Assembly (NCBI RefSeq): GCF_029945965.1
Contig: NZ_JAQSDO010000006.1
Coordinates: forward strand, 310,001-374,000
Direction of reading: 5' to 3'
From: Thermomonas sp.
GTDB lineage: Bacteria > Pseudomonadota > Gammaproteobacteria > Xanthomonadales > Xanthomonadaceae
Length of the DNA stretch: 64,000 bases
The notes under the pieces: generated by a model
Databases searched by the model: none
What the model saw: the letters and a program-made list of their open reading frames with translations, nothing else
Told to the model about the DNA's origin: nothing
In this document: positions 20,401 to 29,008 of the stretch, in pieces
Numbering within the stretch: position 1 is the stretch's first letter
How the letters are laid out: each line of letters starts with the position of its first letter
Made by a program: the position numbers and the translations under genes

Positions 20401-21783
20401 TTGAACATCCAGGCTATCAGCACATCTTCCGTTCCAGGCCAGCAAGCCGACGACAGCCAGGCCCGGCTCGAGCGGCTGTCCGGCATCGCCCAGCGCCTGC
20501 TCGATGGCTGCGCCGCACGCGGTGCCACCCAAGCGGAAGTCAGCTGCAACGAGGACAGTGGGCTCGCGGTCAACGTGCGCATGGGTGAGGTCGAGACGGT
20601 GGAGGCGACGCGTGATCGCGGCATTGCCGTGACCGTGTATTTCGGCCATCGCAAAGGCAGCGCCAGCACCGCCGACATGCGCGATGACAGCCTCGAAGCC
20701 ACCGTCGCCCAAGCCTGTGCGATCGCCACGTTCACCGAGGCGGATCCTGACGCGGGCCTGGCCGATGCCGAGCTGATGGCCAGCACCCAGCGCGAGTTCG
20801 ACAGTTGGCATCCGTGGGAGCTGGACGCCGCGCGCGCCGTCGACATTGCACTGGCCTGCGAACAGGCTGGCCGCGATGTGGATGCGCGTATCGCCAACTC
20901 CGATGGCGCCTCGGTCAACAGCAATGCCTCGATCAGCGTCTACGCCAATTCACATGGCTTCCTCGGCCGCGAACGCGGCACCTACCACAGCATCAGTTGT
21001 GCCTTGATCGCAGGCGAGGGCGATGGCATGCAGCGCGACAGCTGGTATGACCTGGCACTGGCCGCGTCGGACCTGGACTCGGCGCAGGCTATCGGGCGCC
21101 ATGCCGCGCAACGGACGTTGGCGCGGATGCAGCCGCGGCAGTTGCCGACCGGCCGCGTACCGGTGCTGTTCGCCGCGGAGATGGCGCGCTCGCTGATCGG
21201 CAGTTATATCGGCGCAGTGTCGGGTGGCGCGCTGTATCGCAAGGCCAGCTTCCTGCTCGACAGCGTCGGCACGCGCGTGTTCCCGGAATGGTTCGGGATG
21301 GATGAACTACCGTTCCTGCCGCGCGGACTGCGTTCGGCCTGCTTCGATGGCGAGGGCGTGGCGACACGCGAATCGCCATTGGTACGCGACGGCGTGGTGC
21401 AGCATTACGTACTCGGCAGTTACTCGGCACGCAAACTTGGTCTTGTCACCACCGCCAATGCGGGTGGCGTGCACAACCTGCAGGTCAGCGCGAATGCCGG
21501 CGATCTGGATGCGCTGCTGCACAGCATGGGCCGCGGGCTGCTGGTCACCGAATTGATGGGGCATGGTGTCAATCCGATCACCGGCGACTACTCGCGTGGT
21601 GCCGCCGGATTCTGGGTCGAGGACGGCCACATCGCCTATCCAGTCGATGGCATCACCATTGCCGGCAACCTGAAGCAGATGTTCACCGCGATCGAAGCGG
21701 TCGGCAGCGACATCGACCTTCGTTCGCACATCCGTACCGGCTCGATCCTGGTTGGCCACATGACGGTGGCCGGAACCGGCTGA
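20401..21783 (+). CDS. pmbA: metalloprotease PmbA (TldE)
   Basis: Smaller, non-zinc-binding partner of TldD. The 460-residue protein lacks HExxxH, as expected for PmbA, and shows [25 protein letters not shown] (partly quoted) near residue 60, [24 protein letters not shown] in the middle and [21 protein letters not shown] near the C-terminus. The start codon is TTG at 20401; no ATG or GTG gives a full N-terminus. The first base of this TTG is also the last base of an alternative ATG for the divergent darP gene, so the two 5' ends are abutting or overlapping. Confidence 0.94.
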   Translation: MNIQAISTSSVPGQQADDSQARLERLSGIAQRLLDGCAARGATQAEVSCNEDSGLAVNVRMGEVETVEATRDRGIAVTVYFGHRKGSASTADMRDDSLEATVAQACAIATFTEADPDAGLADAELMASTQREFDSWHPWELDAARAVDIALACEQAGRDVDARIANSDGASVNSNASISVYANSHGFLGRERGTYHSISCALIAGEGDGMQRDSWYDLALAASDLDSAQAIGRHAAQRTLARMQPRQLPTGRVPVLFAAEMARSLIGSYIGAVSGGALYRKASFLLDSVGTRVFPEWFGMDELPFLPRGLRSACFDGEGVATRESPLVRDGVVQHYVLGSYSARKLGLVTTANAGGVHNLQVSANAGDLDALLHSMGRGLLVTELMGHGVNPITGDYSRGAAGFWVEDGHIAYPVDGITIAGNLKQMFTAIEAVGSDIDLRSHIRTGSILVGHMTVAGTG

Positions 21784-21858
21784 GGCAGGTCAACTGTTTG
21801 CGTCAACCAAACGGGATAGTCCTGCGTTAGCGGCAGGGTTAGATCACGGAGATGGCGC

Positions 21859-23298
21859 ATGACCACAGTCACGGCCGCCGCCGCGGCCAACCGGTTTGGC
21901 CTGGGCGCAGACGCGGATGAATTGACCCGCATCGGTGGCGATCCACGCGGCTGGCTGCGCACGCAGCTGAAGCCGGGCGCCATCGACGCATTCGCGGGAT
22001 TGCCCGGTAGCGCCGATTACCTGTCGGACTACTACGCGATCCGGCAAATGCGCCGCGAAACCAAAGGCAAGGCGGGCAACGCGCAAGCGGCCGCGGCTGC
22101 CGACGATTCCACCCCCAAACGCGTTGCGATGCCAGAACAACGTGCGTTCCGGCGCAAGCTGATGCAGGAGTCGATCCTCCGCCAGCAAGTCGCGTTGCGC
22201 AGCCAGCAACCCTTCGCCGAACGCATCGTGCGGTTCTGGTCGAACCATTTCGCGATCTCGGTCGACAAGCGCATCGCCGCCCCGTTCGCTGCGCCGATGG
22301 AGCGCGAGGCGATTCGCCCGCATGCCTTCGGTAACTTCGCCGACCTGTTGCTGGCGGTTGAACGCCACCCCGGCATGCTGCTCTACCTCGACAATGCCCA
22401 GTCGGTCGGGGGCGACTCGCGCCTGGCCGAGCGCAGCGGCCGGCGCCAGCAAGCCAATCCGCAACAACGCAAGCGCGGCCTCAACGAGAATCTGGCCCGG
22501 GAAACCCTCGAGCTGCACACGCTGGGTGTTGATGGCGGTTACTCGCAGGCCGATGTGATCGAGCTGGCGCGTGCGATCACCGGCTGGAGCGTGGCCTCGC
22601 CGCGCGACAGCAGCGGGATGCGCGGTGACGATGCCTTCGTGTTCCGCGCGAACGCGCATGAGCCTGGTGCCCGCCACGTACTTGGCAAGACCTGCGCGGA
22701 CGATGGTGAAGCGCAGGGGCGGCACATCCTGCACAACCTCGCATTGCATCCGGCGACCGCGCGCCACCTATCGTTCAAGCTGGCCCGACATTTCGTGGCG
22801 GACGTGCCGCCGCCTGCACTGGTTGATCGGATGGCGCGCGCTTATCTTGCCAGTGGCGGCGAACTCACGGCGATGTATCGCCCGCTGATCGATGACGATG
22901 CGGCATGGTCGACCGATGCCCGCAAGTTCAAGACGCCCGACGATTTCACCCTGTCGGCGCTGCGCGCGTGCGGGCTGTATCGCCCAGGCGATGTCGTGGT
23001 TTCGCTCGACCTGCTCGCGCGCATGGGCCAGCCGCTGTTCCAGCCACGCTCGCCGGCCGGGTTTGCCGATACCGCGGCCGACTGGAGCGGCCCGGATGCG
23101 CTGTTCAAGCGCGTGCAGGCGGCGCAGGCACTGGCAGAACGCGTTCCAGTGACTGCTGCAGTGCCGCTGCAGATGGGCATGGCCGCGCTGGGGCCAGCCC
23201 TGGATCCCGAAACCGCGACCGCGCTGCGTCGCGCCGAATCCGTCCAGCAGGGGATCGCCCTGTTGTTGGCGAGTCCTGCATTCCAATGGAGGTGCTGA
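21859..23298 (+). CDS. DUF1800 family protein
   Basis: Protein of the DUF1800 family, 479 residues, function not established. Visible family features are ANRFGLGA at the N-terminus, FWSNHFAISVDK near residue 130, HPGMLLYLDN near 172, and GLNENLARETLELHTLGVDGGYSQADV (partly quoted) near 210, followed by ARAITGWSV. No clear signal peptide is seen. DUF1800 genes are almost always next to a DUF1501 gene; here the DUF1501 start is two bases beyond this stop, so the two are co-translated. A polysaccharide- or surface-related role has been suggested for such pairs but not proved. Confidence 0.88.
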   Translation: MTTVTAAAAANRFGLGADADELTRIGGDPRGWLRTQLKPGAIDAFAGLPGSADYLSDYYAIRQMRRETKGKAGNAQAAAAADDSTPKRVAMPEQRAFRRKLMQESILRQQVALRSQQPFAERIVRFWSNHFAISVDKRIAAPFAAPMEREAIRPHAFGNFADLLLAVERHPGMLLYLDNAQSVGGDSRLAERSGRRQQANPQQRKRGLNENLARETLELHTLGVDGGYSQADVIELARAITGWSVASPRDSSGMRGDDAFVFRANAHEPGARHVLGKTCADDGEAQGRHILHNLALHPATARHLSFKLARHFVADVPPPALVDRMARAYLASGGELTAMYRPLIDDDAAWSTDARKFKTPDDFTLSALRACGLYRPGDVVVSLDLLARMGQPLFQPRSPAGFADTAADWSGPDALFKRVQAAQALAERVPVTAAVPLQMGMAALGPALDPETATALRRAESVQQGIALLLASPAFQWRC

Positions 23299-23300
23299 AC

Positions 23301-24482
23301 ATGAGCATGCTGGACAAGGGCATCGATCGTCGCCAATTCCTGTCGCTGGGGGCCGGCGCAACCGCGATCGCCCTGTTGCCGCGCTTCGCGGTGGCGGCGT
23401 CATCCCGGTCCGACACCCGATTCCTGCTGGTGTTCCTGCGCGGCGGCCTGGATGGCCTGCATGCCTTGCAACCGATCGGCGATCCTGCATTCGGCGGTTT
23501 GCGCGGTAGCTTCCTGGAAACAGGCAGGCAGCTGGCCTCGCATCGGCTCGACAGCACGTTCGCCCTGCATGGCGCGCTGGGTTTCATGGCCGGATTGCAT
23601 GCGCGCAAACAGTTGTTGCCAGTTGCGGCGGTAGCACCGCCGTATCGGCAGCGCTCGCATTTCGAGGCCCAGGACTGCGTGGAAAATGGAACCTCCGGCA
23701 GTGGAGGCAGCACCGGCTGGATGAACCGGTGCGTGGCCGCGATGCCGGGCGCCAAGGGTTTGGCAGTCGCGGCGGTGATGCCGCTGGCGATGCGCGGCAG
23801 CGCCGAGACCACGACCTGGTCGCCGCCATTGCCCGAGCAGGTCGATCCGATTTTGTGGCAAAGACTACAACTACTGTACGCAGCCGATTCGGCACTTTCG
23901 CGCAGCTTTGCCGAACTCGGTGCGGGCGATGCGTCCGCTGATGCCATGCAGGGCGGCAAGCAGGCGCGAGTCGCGCGACTGGTGCCATCGATGAGCGCCG
24001 CGGCGAAGTTCATGTCAGCGCCGCAAGGGCCGCGGATCGGCTTCGTCGAGGACACTGGCTGGGACACGCATGGCAACGAGATTGGTGTGCTGGACCGCAA
24101 GCTGTCTGAACTCGATGCAGGCTTGCAGGCGTTCCATGACGGTGCTCAACCGATCTGGCGCAATACCGTGGTCGCGATCGTGACCGAGTTCGGCCGGACT
24201 GCGGCGATCAACGGCACCGGTGGCACCGACCATGGCACAGGCGGCACCGCGTTCCTGGCCGGTGGCGCGGTCAATGGCGGACGGGTTGCCGGTGACTGGC
24301 CAGGCGTGGCCAGGGCCCAACTCAACGACGCTCGCGACCTGCGTGCGACCACCGACATGCGCAGCCTGTTCAAGGGTGTGCTGCGCGATCACCTGGGCAT
24401 TGGCGATGCGACGCTGTCGCGTGGGGTGTTTCCGGACAGCGGCACAATCTTGCCAATGCGTGACCTGTTGCTCACTGTCTGA
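23301..24482 (+). CDS. DUF1501 family protein with Tat signal
   Basis: Exported protein of 393 residues in the DUF1501 family, distantly related to the alkaline phosphatase/sulfatase fold. A twin-arginine signal (DRRQFLSLGAGATAIALLP, about residues 8-26) predicts folded export through Tat. The opening of the mature part, FLLVFLRGGLDGLHAL, and the C-terminal VTEFGRTAAINGTGGTDHG are family hallmarks; the Asp and His there would fit a metal site. The start at 23301 is chosen for GGAGG eight bases upstream; an earlier ATG at 23286 lies within the DUF1800 gene. Probable partner of the DUF1800 protein. Confidence 0.9.
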   Translation: MSMLDKGIDRRQFLSLGAGATAIALLPRFAVAASSRSDTRFLLVFLRGGLDGLHALQPIGDPAFGGLRGSFLETGRQLASHRLDSTFALHGALGFMAGLHARKQLLPVAAVAPPYRQRSHFEAQDCVENGTSGSGGSTGWMNRCVAAMPGAKGLAVAAVMPLAMRGSAETTTWSPPLPEQVDPILWQRLQLLYAADSALSRSFAELGAGDASADAMQGGKQARVARLVPSMSAAAKFMSAPQGPRIGFVEDTGWDTHGNEIGVLDRKLSELDAGLQAFHDGAQPIWRNTVVAIVTEFGRTAAINGTGGTDHGTGGTAFLAGGAVNGGRVAGDWPGVARAQLNDARDLRATTDMRSLFKGVLRDHLGIGDATLSRGVFPDSGTILPMRDLLLTV

Positions 24483-24571
24483 TATTGGCGTCGGTTTAAT
24501 GGCCGGTTGCGACCGGGGGCAGCGTTTGACACGATATCTGCGGCCATATGCCGCCATTCCGGGGAAACCAG

Positions 24572-24946
24572 ATGGATATCAACGAAGCAACTGCCGCACC
24601 GCCGCCGCCTTCGGGCGCCCCAATTCAGGAAGACAAGACGCTTGCCCTGCTGACCCACCTGTCCGGCATCATCCTTAGTTTTATCGTGCCGCTGATCATC
24701 TGGCTGACCAACAAGGACAAGGCCGACAAGGGCTGGCTGAACGACCAAGCCAAGGAAGCCCTGAACTTTCAGATCACGATCGCCATGGCGTACGTGATCT
24801 GTACCGTGCTTGTGGTCATCCTGATTGGCGGTTTGCTGGCCCCGATCGTGTGGTTGATCAACGTGATCTTCTGCATCATCGCTGGCATGAAGGCCAATGA
24901 AGGTGTGGCGTATCGCTATCCGTTCGCGATTCGCCTGATCAAGTAG
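24572..24946 (+). CDS. DUF4870 small membrane protein
   Basis: 124-residue protein with a Pro-rich, charged N-terminus and three hydrophobic stretches: LALLTHLSGIILSFIVPLII, a central segment around ITIAMAYVICTVLVVILIGG and a C-terminal segment ending IIAGMKANEGVAYRYPFAIRLI (partly quoted). The pattern, with WLNDQAKEALNFQ between helices 1 and 2 and the RYPFxxRLI ending, is that of the DUF4870 (Tic20-like) family, whose function is unknown. GGGGAA lies five bases before the chosen ATG. A second member of the same family follows. Confidence 0.85.
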   Translation: MDINEATAAPPPPSGAPIQEDKTLALLTHLSGIILSFIVPLIIWLTNKDKADKGWLNDQAKEALNFQITIAMAYVICTVLVVILIGGLLAPIVWLINVIFCIIAGMKANEGVAYRYPFAIRLIK

Positions 24947-24956
24947 GTCTTCGTCG

Positions 24957-24988
24957 CCGCTGGCGGGTGTTTGGTCGCCCGCCGGCGG
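24957..24988 (+). terminator. weak stem-loop between the two DUF4870 genes
   Basis: CCGCTGGCGGG (24957-24967) pairs with CCCGCCGGCGG (24978-24988) with one G-T wobble and a 10-base loop. There is no U-tract, so it may be a processing or partial termination hairpin rather than a strong terminator. Confidence 0.35.
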
Positions 24989-25082
24989 GCTTCGTCGGAA
25001 CAGGCCGTTGGTTGGCTTGTAGTGTCCATGAGCACCCCCCATCTTCACTACTGAACCGGAGTATTTCCGGCAGGAGCCGACG

Positions 25083-25547
25083 ATGGAAGCCACGATGCAA
25101 AGCACGCCGCAATCCGCGCTGCAAACCTTAATCCCCAGCCTGAGCGACCGCCAGTGGGCGGCATCGGCGCATTTCCTGGCCTTGCTGCTGGCGCTGATGA
25201 CGGCTTGGATGGTCGGGGTTGCCGGTATTGTCGGCGCTGGAATCATCTACCTCATCAAGCGCGACCAGTCCGCCTTCGTGGCCGAGCACGCGCGTGAGGC
25301 GATCAACTTCAACCTGAGCATGCTGCTGTATTCGGCGGCAGCCGTCGCACTGGGTATCGTGCTGGCTGGCGCCACCGTGCTGACCCTGGGTATCGGCCTG
25401 ATCGTCACTGCACCAGCCGGCCTGTTGCTGCTGGCCACGGTAGCTGCGATCGCGGTGATGTGGCTGGTCTGCAGCGTGGTCGCTGGGTTCAAGGCATGGA
25501 ACGGTGAGCACTATCGCTATCCGCTGACCCTGCGCCTGATCGGTTGA
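25083..25547 (+). CDS. second DUF4870 small membrane protein
   Basis: 154-residue membrane protein with the same architecture as its neighbour: SAHFLALLLALMTAWMVGVAG, a middle hydrophobic block, and the ending YRYPLTLRLIG, with EHAREAINFNLSML between helices 1 and 2. The tandem pair probably arose by duplication, although the sequences have diverged strongly. AGGAG seven bases before the ATG supports the start. Function unknown. It ends before a strong hairpin and is convergent with the M48 peptidase gene. Confidence 0.85.
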   Translation: MEATMQSTPQSALQTLIPSLSDRQWAASAHFLALLLALMTAWMVGVAGIVGAGIIYLIKRDQSAFVAEHAREAINFNLSMLLYSAAAVALGIVLAGATVLTLGIGLIVTAPAGLLLLATVAAIAVMWLVCSVVAGFKAWNGEHYRYPLTLRLIG

Positions 25548-25584
25548 TCAGATTCCGGCGAACCAGTTAGGCAGCTGCAAACTC

Positions 25585-25614
25585 ACGGCCCGCACCGTTT
25601 CTGGTGCGGGCCGT
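25585..25614. terminator. strong stem-loop between convergent genes
   Basis: Perfect 12-bp arms ACGGCCCGCACC (25585-25596) and GGTGCGGGCCGT (25603-25614) with a six-base loop. It lies between the end of the DUF4870 gene and the end of the minus-strand M48 gene, a position suited to a bidirectional terminator. Only a poor T-rich tail (GTCGTTTG) follows. Confidence 0.65.
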
Positions 25615-25679
25615 GTCGTTTGCGCATCGCGAATTTCGCGCAAAAGGTGACGCATAACAGACGGCGGTATTGGACCCGA

Positions 25680-27083
25680 TCAATTACGGCTGGTGTATTG
25701 CTCCAGGCCCTTGTAACCACTGCGGTCGATGCGATCCATCCGATCGTCCAGCGCCGGATGGGTCTTGAACAACTGCGTCAGCTGCGCCGACTGGGCGCCC
25801 AATGCGGTCATCTTCTGCAGCACCGCATACAGCGCAAGCGGATTAAAGCCGGCGCGAGCCAGGTAGATCGCGGAAGCTTCATCCGAACGGTATTCGGCGC
25901 TCTTGTCCAGGCTGGCCATCATCACGAGTGCACCGTTCTTTTCCAGATAGTTGCGGGCCATGCTGCTGGCCAGGCTGCCGCCACCGCCGACCTGGCTCAT
26001 CGCGATGTCCTTGCCAGCGCCCAGCATCTCCTGTTTGTGGATGACTTCGTAGTGGTCGCGTTGCACGACATGGCATATCTCGTGACCGAGCACGGCGGCG
26101 ACTTCGGCATCGTCGCTGAGCAATTGGTACAGCCCGCGCGTCACCAGGATGTAGCCGCCCGGCGCGGCGAAGGCATTGATCTCGCTGCTATCGATGATGC
26201 CAAACGTCCACGGTAAGGTAGGTCGGCTGGTTTGCGAGGCCTCCCAGCGCCCGATCAGGTTGACCCGACGTTGTGCTGCGTCATCCTTCCACAGCGGTGC
26301 CGCTCCGAGGATGCGCCCGGCAATGCCAGGGCCGAGCGCCAGTTCTTCCTCGGTGATCTCCTGCTCTGACTTGGGAATTGCCTTTGCCGCTGCACCAAGG
26401 AGTGTGCCGCCGACGCCACCCATCGATGACAGCAAGCCGCGTGCGGCGCCGAACATGCCGCGCTTTTCGCCTTGGGTCGACTGTGCTTTGCCATCGATCT
26501 GCTTGGGCTTGAATTCGGTGGCGTAGGCCACTTGGGTCGGGCTCCAACCCTTGCTGCGAGCAGCCTGCGCGGCCGCATCCGGCGTGACCCGATATGACTC
26601 CAGCTTGGCGAGTTGTGTGGCATCGAACGTGGCCGCCTTGAGGTCGCTCTCGTCCAGTCCGCGCACACCGGCGGTTTCGCTGACCCGGCCCTTGCTGGCC
26701 TTGCCGGTGAACAGCGCTTTCATGCCTCCGCCGGTTTCCTTGCTGGCATACGCCAGGCGCACCTCGTTGACGCGGACGAAGCCAGCCTTGCCATCTGGCA
26801 ACGCGACACGGAACCAGAGGTCCTGCTGGCCGGTGACGGTGATCGCAGCATCGCGTTTGAGGGTGGTGACGGTGGGCGTAGCGAAATCAGGCCCACTGTG
26901 TACATCAACGCTGGGCTTGCGGATGACCGCCGGTTGGGCACTGCTTTCAGTCTGCTTGGCGCTGCTTTCGACCGGCTTGTTGATCGGTTCGGCCGGCTTG
27001 GGCTTTTTCCCGGTGGCCGCGGCGGTGCCGGCGCCCAGCAGCAGGACGAGCAGGAGTGCGGATGAAAAATGAACTATGCGCAT
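25680..27083 (-). CDS. SH3b-M48 family metallopeptidase, exported
   Basis: 467-residue protein. A signal peptide (residues 1-22, LLLVLLLGAGTAAA) and a Lys/Pro/Ser-rich linker are followed by a bacterial SH3-like domain (about residues 57-105: VHSGPDFATPTVTTLK, WFRVALPDGKAGFV), an Ala/Gly-rich region, and an M48 zinc peptidase domain. The catalytic HEICH motif is near residue 345, with NAFAAPGGYILVTRGLY just before it and the third ligand region EYRSDEASAIYLARAGF after it. This is the BepA/LoiP type of periplasmic peptidase, so a role in outer-membrane protein quality control is likely. It starts one base after the CHASE2 gene stop, so the two are probably co-transcribed. Confidence 0.9.
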   Translation of the reverse strand: MRIVHFSSALLLVLLLGAGTAAATGKKPKPAEPINKPVESSAKQTESSAQPAVIRKPSVDVHSGPDFATPTVTTLKRDAAITVTGQQDLWFRVALPDGKAGFVRVNEVRLAYASKETGGGMKALFTGKASKGRVSETAGVRGLDESDLKAATFDATQLAKLESYRVTPDAAAQAARSKGWSPTQVAYATEFKPKQIDGKAQSTQGEKRGMFGAARGLLSSMGGVGGTLLGAAAKAIPKSEQEITEEELALGPGIAGRILGAAPLWKDDAAQRRVNLIGRWEASQTSRPTLPWTFGIIDSSEINAFAAPGGYILVTRGLYQLLSDDAEVAAVLGHEICHVVQRDHYEVIHKQEMLGAGKDIAMSQVGGGGSLASSMARNYLEKNGALVMMASLDKSAEYRSDEASAIYLARAGFNPLALYAVLQKMTALGAQSAQLTQLFKTHPALDDRMDRIDRSGYKGLEQYTSRN

Positions 27084-27084
27084 T

Positions 27085-28950
27085 TCAGGTCTCGATGTGC
27101 GGTGGGTGCATCGACTTTAGATACGTGTTCGAAGCGGAAAGCGGCCATTCGTCGTTGGTGTTCAGGTCATGCCCGAGCAGTTCGCGCAGGCGCATCTGCT
27201 CACCACGATTGTTGTCGTCGACATTGTCGTCGATCATCGCAGCGACAATCGCCACCCGCACTATGCCCTGATCGTCGATGCGCAGGGTGTGTTCGTTGAG
27301 GCGCTGGTACAGCAAGTCGAGCTCGCGTTTTGCATTGGCGTATGCATCGGCTTCATCGGTGCCGGTCCAGACCAGCATCATGAGATCGTCGAGGATGTCA
27401 TGCAGCCAACTCTTGCGCTCCACGATACCCTCGATCATCACCGCATCGGTGCCTGAATACAGGAAGCGCCGCAGTCGTCGCCTGTATTCCCGCCTGCGCT
27501 TGGTTGCCGCGTGTCCTGCGAGGCCGGTGTCCGGCACGTAGCGCAGGCGCGCCATCACCAGCCACGGATATTTACCAGCATCGTATTCGTCGCGGAAGTC
27601 ATTGTTGCCGATCGCGCGCCCGCGCTGCACTGCCGCGTACATCCGGCACAGGCCGAAACACAGGCTGATGAAACCGACACTGGCGAAGATGTCGATGAAC
27701 ACGCCGAAGAAGGACAGGCCAATCACCGCCGACAGCAGCAGCACGACATTGACGGCGACGAATATGCCGTCGACATCCTCGTGCGGCTCGCCGCGCCAGA
27801 ACGCGAAGGCGGTCAGCAACACCATGAAACCGGCCAACAGATATTTGACCGACGTTGGCGGCATCCATATCGCGCTGTCGTTGAGCAGTGCCTCGACCGC
27901 TTCCGCATGTACTTCGACGCCGGGCATCATCGGGTCGACCGGGGTCGGTTTGGCATCGTTGAGCCCCGCTGCGTTGTAGCCCACCAGCACCACGCTGCCT
28001 TTCAGATCAGGCATCGGATCGGTGGCGTCGTGGCAAATGCGTTTGCCCTCGATCAAGTCGGCGGCGCTGACGCTGGGTAGCCGCGTATTCTCGCGCCAGT
28101 TGACCCGTACCGATTCCGGGAACGACGACGCGGGTCTGCCAATGGCGAAGGCTGCCAGGCGTAGCGGAAGCGATGGCAACGCCCAATCGCCGAACGTTTT
28201 CCGCAAGTGGATGTCCCGGAACACGCCGTCGGCACTTCGATCGACGTCGAGAAGGGCGCTATGGCGCGCCATCGCCGCGCCGGTTGGCAGTAATAGCGCC
28301 ACCCGCGGTCCGGGTCGGACCGGGTTGGGTGTGAGCGCGAATGCACCAGGTGCATCCGACACCGCAGTCGCACCCTCCTGGTTATCGAAGTCCGAATGCA
28401 CGCGCGATGCACCGAACAGGAAGCGGCCGTTGCCGGCGTCGGCCATCGCATCCAGCACGGCATCACCATCCGGATCCTTTTGACCGGTATCCATAAACAG
28501 CACGTCGTAACCGACCGCACGCACGCCGGCGCGATCCAGCGCGTCCAGCAGGTCGGCATGGCGTTGCCGGCTCCAGGGCCAGCCGCCTCCGTCGTGGTCA
28601 CGAAAATACTCGATCGAGCAGTCGTCGATCTCCACTACCACCGTGCGTCCCGATGGTTTTGGTTCGACCGGGCGCCACTGGATCACGGTATCGAAGATCG
28701 CGTCTTCTGCCGTGTTGAGCGAACGGTCGTGGGTCCAGTCCCAGCTCAACCAACCGACTGCCGCGATCGCAATCAGTGGATAAACCACGAACTTCGCGCG
28801 CACCATCAGCTGCGAGAGCGGCCGACGGTAGCCGCGCTCGACCACGGTCCAGGCATCCATGAACACCACCGCCAGGGTGGACATCACGGCCTCGATCAAG
28901 GTGATCAGGAATTCTGCGAGTTTGCCCAGCATGCTTCGTCCATGCCTCAT
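27085..28950 (-). CDS. CHASE2-domain membrane protein without recognised output domain
   Basis: 621 residues. One N-terminal membrane helix (FVVYPLIAIAAVGWLSW, about residues 54-70) is followed by a periplasmic CHASE2 sensor domain of about 280 residues (DAIFDTVIQWRP, VVVEIDDCSIEYF, GWPWSRQRHADLLDAL, VGYDVLFMD, VEVHAEAVEALLNDSAIW) and then closely spaced helices (about 365-445). CHASE2 proteins normally continue into a kinase, cyclase or GGDEF domain. Here the last 170 residues are charged and helical and carry none of those motifs. An ATG six codons downstream is an alternative start. It is placed directly before the M48 peptidase gene, which suggests a shared envelope function. Confidence 0.85.
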   Translation of the reverse strand: MRHGRSMLGKLAEFLITLIEAVMSTLAVVFMDAWTVVERGYRRPLSQLMVRAKFVVYPLIAIAAVGWLSWDWTHDRSLNTAEDAIFDTVIQWRPVEPKPSGRTVVVEIDDCSIEYFRDHDGGGWPWSRQRHADLLDALDRAGVRAVGYDVLFMDTGQKDPDGDAVLDAMADAGNGRFLFGASRVHSDFDNQEGATAVSDAPGAFALTPNPVRPGPRVALLLPTGAAMARHSALLDVDRSADGVFRDIHLRKTFGDWALPSLPLRLAAFAIGRPASSFPESVRVNWRENTRLPSVSAADLIEGKRICHDATDPMPDLKGSVVLVGYNAAGLNDAKPTPVDPMMPGVEVHAEAVEALLNDSAIWMPPTSVKYLLAGFMVLLTAFAFWRGEPHEDVDGIFVAVNVVLLLSAVIGLSFFGVFIDIFASVGFISLCFGLCRMYAAVQRGRAIGNNDFRDEYDAGKYPWLVMARLRYVPDTGLAGHAATKRRREYRRRLRRFLYSGTDAVMIEGIVERKSWLHDILDDLMMLVWTGTDEADAYANAKRELDLLYQRLNEHTLRIDDQGIVRVAIVAAMIDDNVDDNNRGEQMRLRELLGHDLNTNDEWPLSASNTYLKSMHPPHIET

Positions 28951-29008
28951 TCCAATTGGCGTCGATACCGTTGACGCAAACTACCGCAAGTCCCGCCCGC
29001 CTGCCGGA

